A stretch of DNA of 64,000 nucleotides from CAZMSD01 sp964568855 (GTDB lineage Bacteria; CAIWAD01). A program made the position numbers and the translations under genes. This document shows, piece by piece, positions 62,546 to 64,000 of the stretch (position 1 is the first letter of the stretch; the number at the start of each line of letters is the position of its first letter). The stretch spans positions 1 to 64,000 of the forward strand of contig CAZMSD010000005.1 in assembly GCA_964568855.1 (NCBI GenBank), written 5' to 3'. Under the pieces are notes generated by a model. The model was not told the origin of the DNA. It did not search any database and worked only from the letters and a program-made list of their open reading frames with translations.

Positions 62546-64000
62546 TCAATCCACCGTGATGCTCTTGGATACGTTTTTCGGCGAATCGGGGTGCACGCCG
62601 TGGTTCTCGAATCCCAGGCCGTCCAGCAGCGCCTTCTTCTTCAGACACATGGCCAGGGCCAGGCGCTGCAGGACCAGGATCGCGCTGAAGGAAGTATAGA
62701 TCAGGTCGCCGCTGGGCGGCAGCTCGATGAAGATTCCCCGGTAGCCGGGATTGCCCATCGGGGCCTCCAGCGCGGCGCGGCGCAGGTCCTCGTCCGATTC
62801 CCCGATCACCACGCTGCTCGCTCCGCGGATCTTGTGCGTATTGATCTGAGTCACGGTCAGCTCGATGTCGCGCTTCCCCGGGCCGGTGACGTAGATCAGC
62901 GGATAGTCCCGGTACAGGCTCGCCAGCAGATCCCGGCCCAGCCCGCCGGATTCCACGGGACCGCCCTTCTCCGGCTCCTCAGGATCGAAAAGGCGCCGGA
63001 GCTGCCTCTGTATCACGGCGCCCCACCGATTATCCTTCGGAAGCGGGCTTCCGCCGTCCCGCAGCCGCTCGGCGAGTCGTTCCGCCAGCGAATTCGTGAA
63101 GCTGCGCAACTGGTCCAGTCCATAGCCTGTGTTCAGCCCCAGAATCGTGTTGGGGCCGTGCTTGAACTCGGTGGCTTCGATCCCCTCGGCGTGATTGAGC
63201 ACCACTTCGCGGATCTTCAGCGCCCCTTCCCGGGCCACGCCCCACATCCGAGTGGCCAGGATGTGCAGGCTGGGATACTGGTAGAGCAACTCGGCGGCCT
63301 CCTCCACCCCCGCGCCCGTGGTCTCCAGCGTTTCCTCCAGCAGCCCCGGAATCTGCTCGAGCCGTTCCTTGCGGCGCCGGATCAGACGGAAGCGCTCGCT
63401 GTGGCTGCGGCTGCTGTTGCGCCGGCCGCCCTGAGCGGCGGCCAGGTAGAGCGCCATCCCGTAGAGCAGGGTCAGCTGGTTGATGAAACTCTTGGTGGCC
63501 GGCACGGCGATTTCCGGCCCGCAGCGCAAGGGCAGGAAGTAGTCCGCCCGTTCCTGGGCCAGGGTGGAGTTGAGGTTGTTCACCAGGCTGACGTGACGCA
63601 GCGACGGCACCCTGCGGCTCACATCGTCCACCACGTCGATCACGTCCTTCGTTTCGCCGCTCTGCGAGATCGTGACCAGCATGTCCCGCTCGTCGATGCA
63701 GTGATTGTACTGCCCGCGATACTCGCCGGGCAGCATGGGCACGAACTTCACGCCGCAGATGTCGTTGAAGAACAGGGCGCCCGTGCGGGCCGCATTGTAG
63801 CTGGTCCCCGAGCAGACGGCGATTATCTGCCCACCGGCCTCGATGGTGGCGCGGGCGTCTTCCACGAAACTCATCAGCTTGGTGTTGAGCTCGTTGATCT
63901 CGTCGTTTTCCGAGTAGAGGTCCGCCAGCTTGATCAGGTCGCGGCGCGGATGGTCGGTGAAATGTTCCCAGGCCCAGACCAGCAGGCTGGAGGCATCGCT
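62546..64000 (-). CDS. glmS: glutamine--fructose-6-phosphate aminotransferase, C-terminal isomerase part (5' end outside window)
   Basis: The frame is open to the window edge, so the N-terminal glutaminase domain lies beyond it. Visible are both SIS sugar-isomerase domains: 'AVCSGTSYNAARTGALFF' and 'TISQSGETKDVID' in the first, 'EGALKIREVVLNHAEGIEATEFKHGP' leading into the second, and the family C-terminus 'SPKNVSKSITVD'. The enzyme makes glucosamine-6-phosphate from fructose-6-phosphate and glutamine, the first step toward UDP-GlcNAc. A hydrophilic insertion of about 85 residues lies between KHGP and 'LIYVTGPGKRD', absent from common GlmS proteins. UDP-GlcNAc could feed the glycan operon at 379-9067. 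Confidence 0.85.
   Translation of the reverse strand, partial: SDASSLLVWAWEHFTDHPRRDLIKLADLYSENDEINELNTKLMSFVEDARATIEAGGQIIAVCSGTSYNAARTGALFFNDICGVKFVPMLPGEYRGQYNHCIDERDMLVTISQSGETKDVIDVVDDVSRRVPSLRHVSLVNNLNSTLAQERADYFLPLRCGPEIAVPATKSFINQLTLLYGMALYLAAAQGGRRNSSRSHSERFRLIRRRKERLEQIPGLLEETLETTGAGVEEAAELLYQYPSLHILATRMWGVAREGALKIREVVLNHAEGIEATEFKHGPNTILGLNTGYGLDQLRSFTNSLAERLAERLRDGGSPLPKDNRWGAVIQRQLRRLFDPEEPEKGGPVESGGLGRDLLASLYRDYPLIYVTGPGKRDIELTVTQINTHKIRGASSVVIGESDEDLRRAALEAPMGNPGYRGIFIELPPSGDLIYTSFSAILVLQRLALAMCLKKKALLDGLGFENHGVHPDSPKNVSKSITVD

Overview
This window is GC-rich, densely packed bacterial chromosome. It carries no phage, IS element, CRISPR array or rRNA gene that I can see. Three secreted proteins (9056-11071, 22312-23412, 52964-58141) end in the C-terminal module 'NPFNPxTRxxFxL...GLYxxxL...LLK', typical of the FlgD-like / type IX-like sorting domains of FCB-group bacteria and related uncultured high-GC phyla (Krumholzibacteriota, Eisenbacteria, Delongbacteria-like). 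Together with cohesin, dockerin, LamG and beta-helix proteins and large hybrid histidine kinases, this suggests an environmental, surface-active, Gram-negative FCB-type organism. The phylum is an inference.

Layout. 1-264: two tRNA-Ser genes behind a clear sigma70 promoter. 379-9067 (+): a translationally coupled operon (GT2, radical SAM/SPASM, flippase-like membrane protein, GT2, NodB deacetylase, GT2, PHP phosphoesterase), probably building or decorating a lipid-linked or surface glycan. 9056-15310 (-): a sialidase-fold secreted protein, RdgB and a very large secreted M16-like metallopeptidase. 15505-23412 (-): a small coiled-coil protein, two overlapping sensor kinases ending in Hpt domains, and a secreted beta-propeller. 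23571-28391 (-): Ogt, a four-tRNA operon (Pro-Arg-His-Glu), an HU-type DNA-binding protein, a small protein, a GNAT acetyltransferase, MazG and a 23S rRNA methyltransferase. 28525-35217 (+): aconitase followed by two sensor kinases. 35221-39416 (-): a LamG protein and an ECF sigma / anti-sigma / unknown / EamA operon. 39654-45577 (+): a DUF4129 / MoxR / DUF58 operon ending in a secreted beta-helix protein. 46019-49799 (+): two tandem paralogous secreted proteins of a family I do not recognise, the second with a frameshift in its signal peptide. 50036-62167 (-): a secretome cluster (LamG, triple-cohesin protein, 1,725-residue beta-helix/dockerin protein, M43-type protease, coiled-coil partner). 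62546-64000 (-): the C-terminal part of GlmS, running off the window.

The most unusual window-wide signal is the asymmetric heptamer GTATCAC (reverse complement GTGATAC). I count 30 copies by eye, on both strands and in every codon phase, often through rare codons (ATA, GTA, TCA). Sibling heptamers differing only at the last base are nearly absent. This looks like selection at the DNA level (uptake-signal-like, methylation-linked or architectural) rather than protein coding. Other items worth following are the cohesin/dockerin gene pair, the roughly 200-residue calcium-loop modules in the beta-helix protein, the radical SAM glycan operon and the unknown tandem paralogs.
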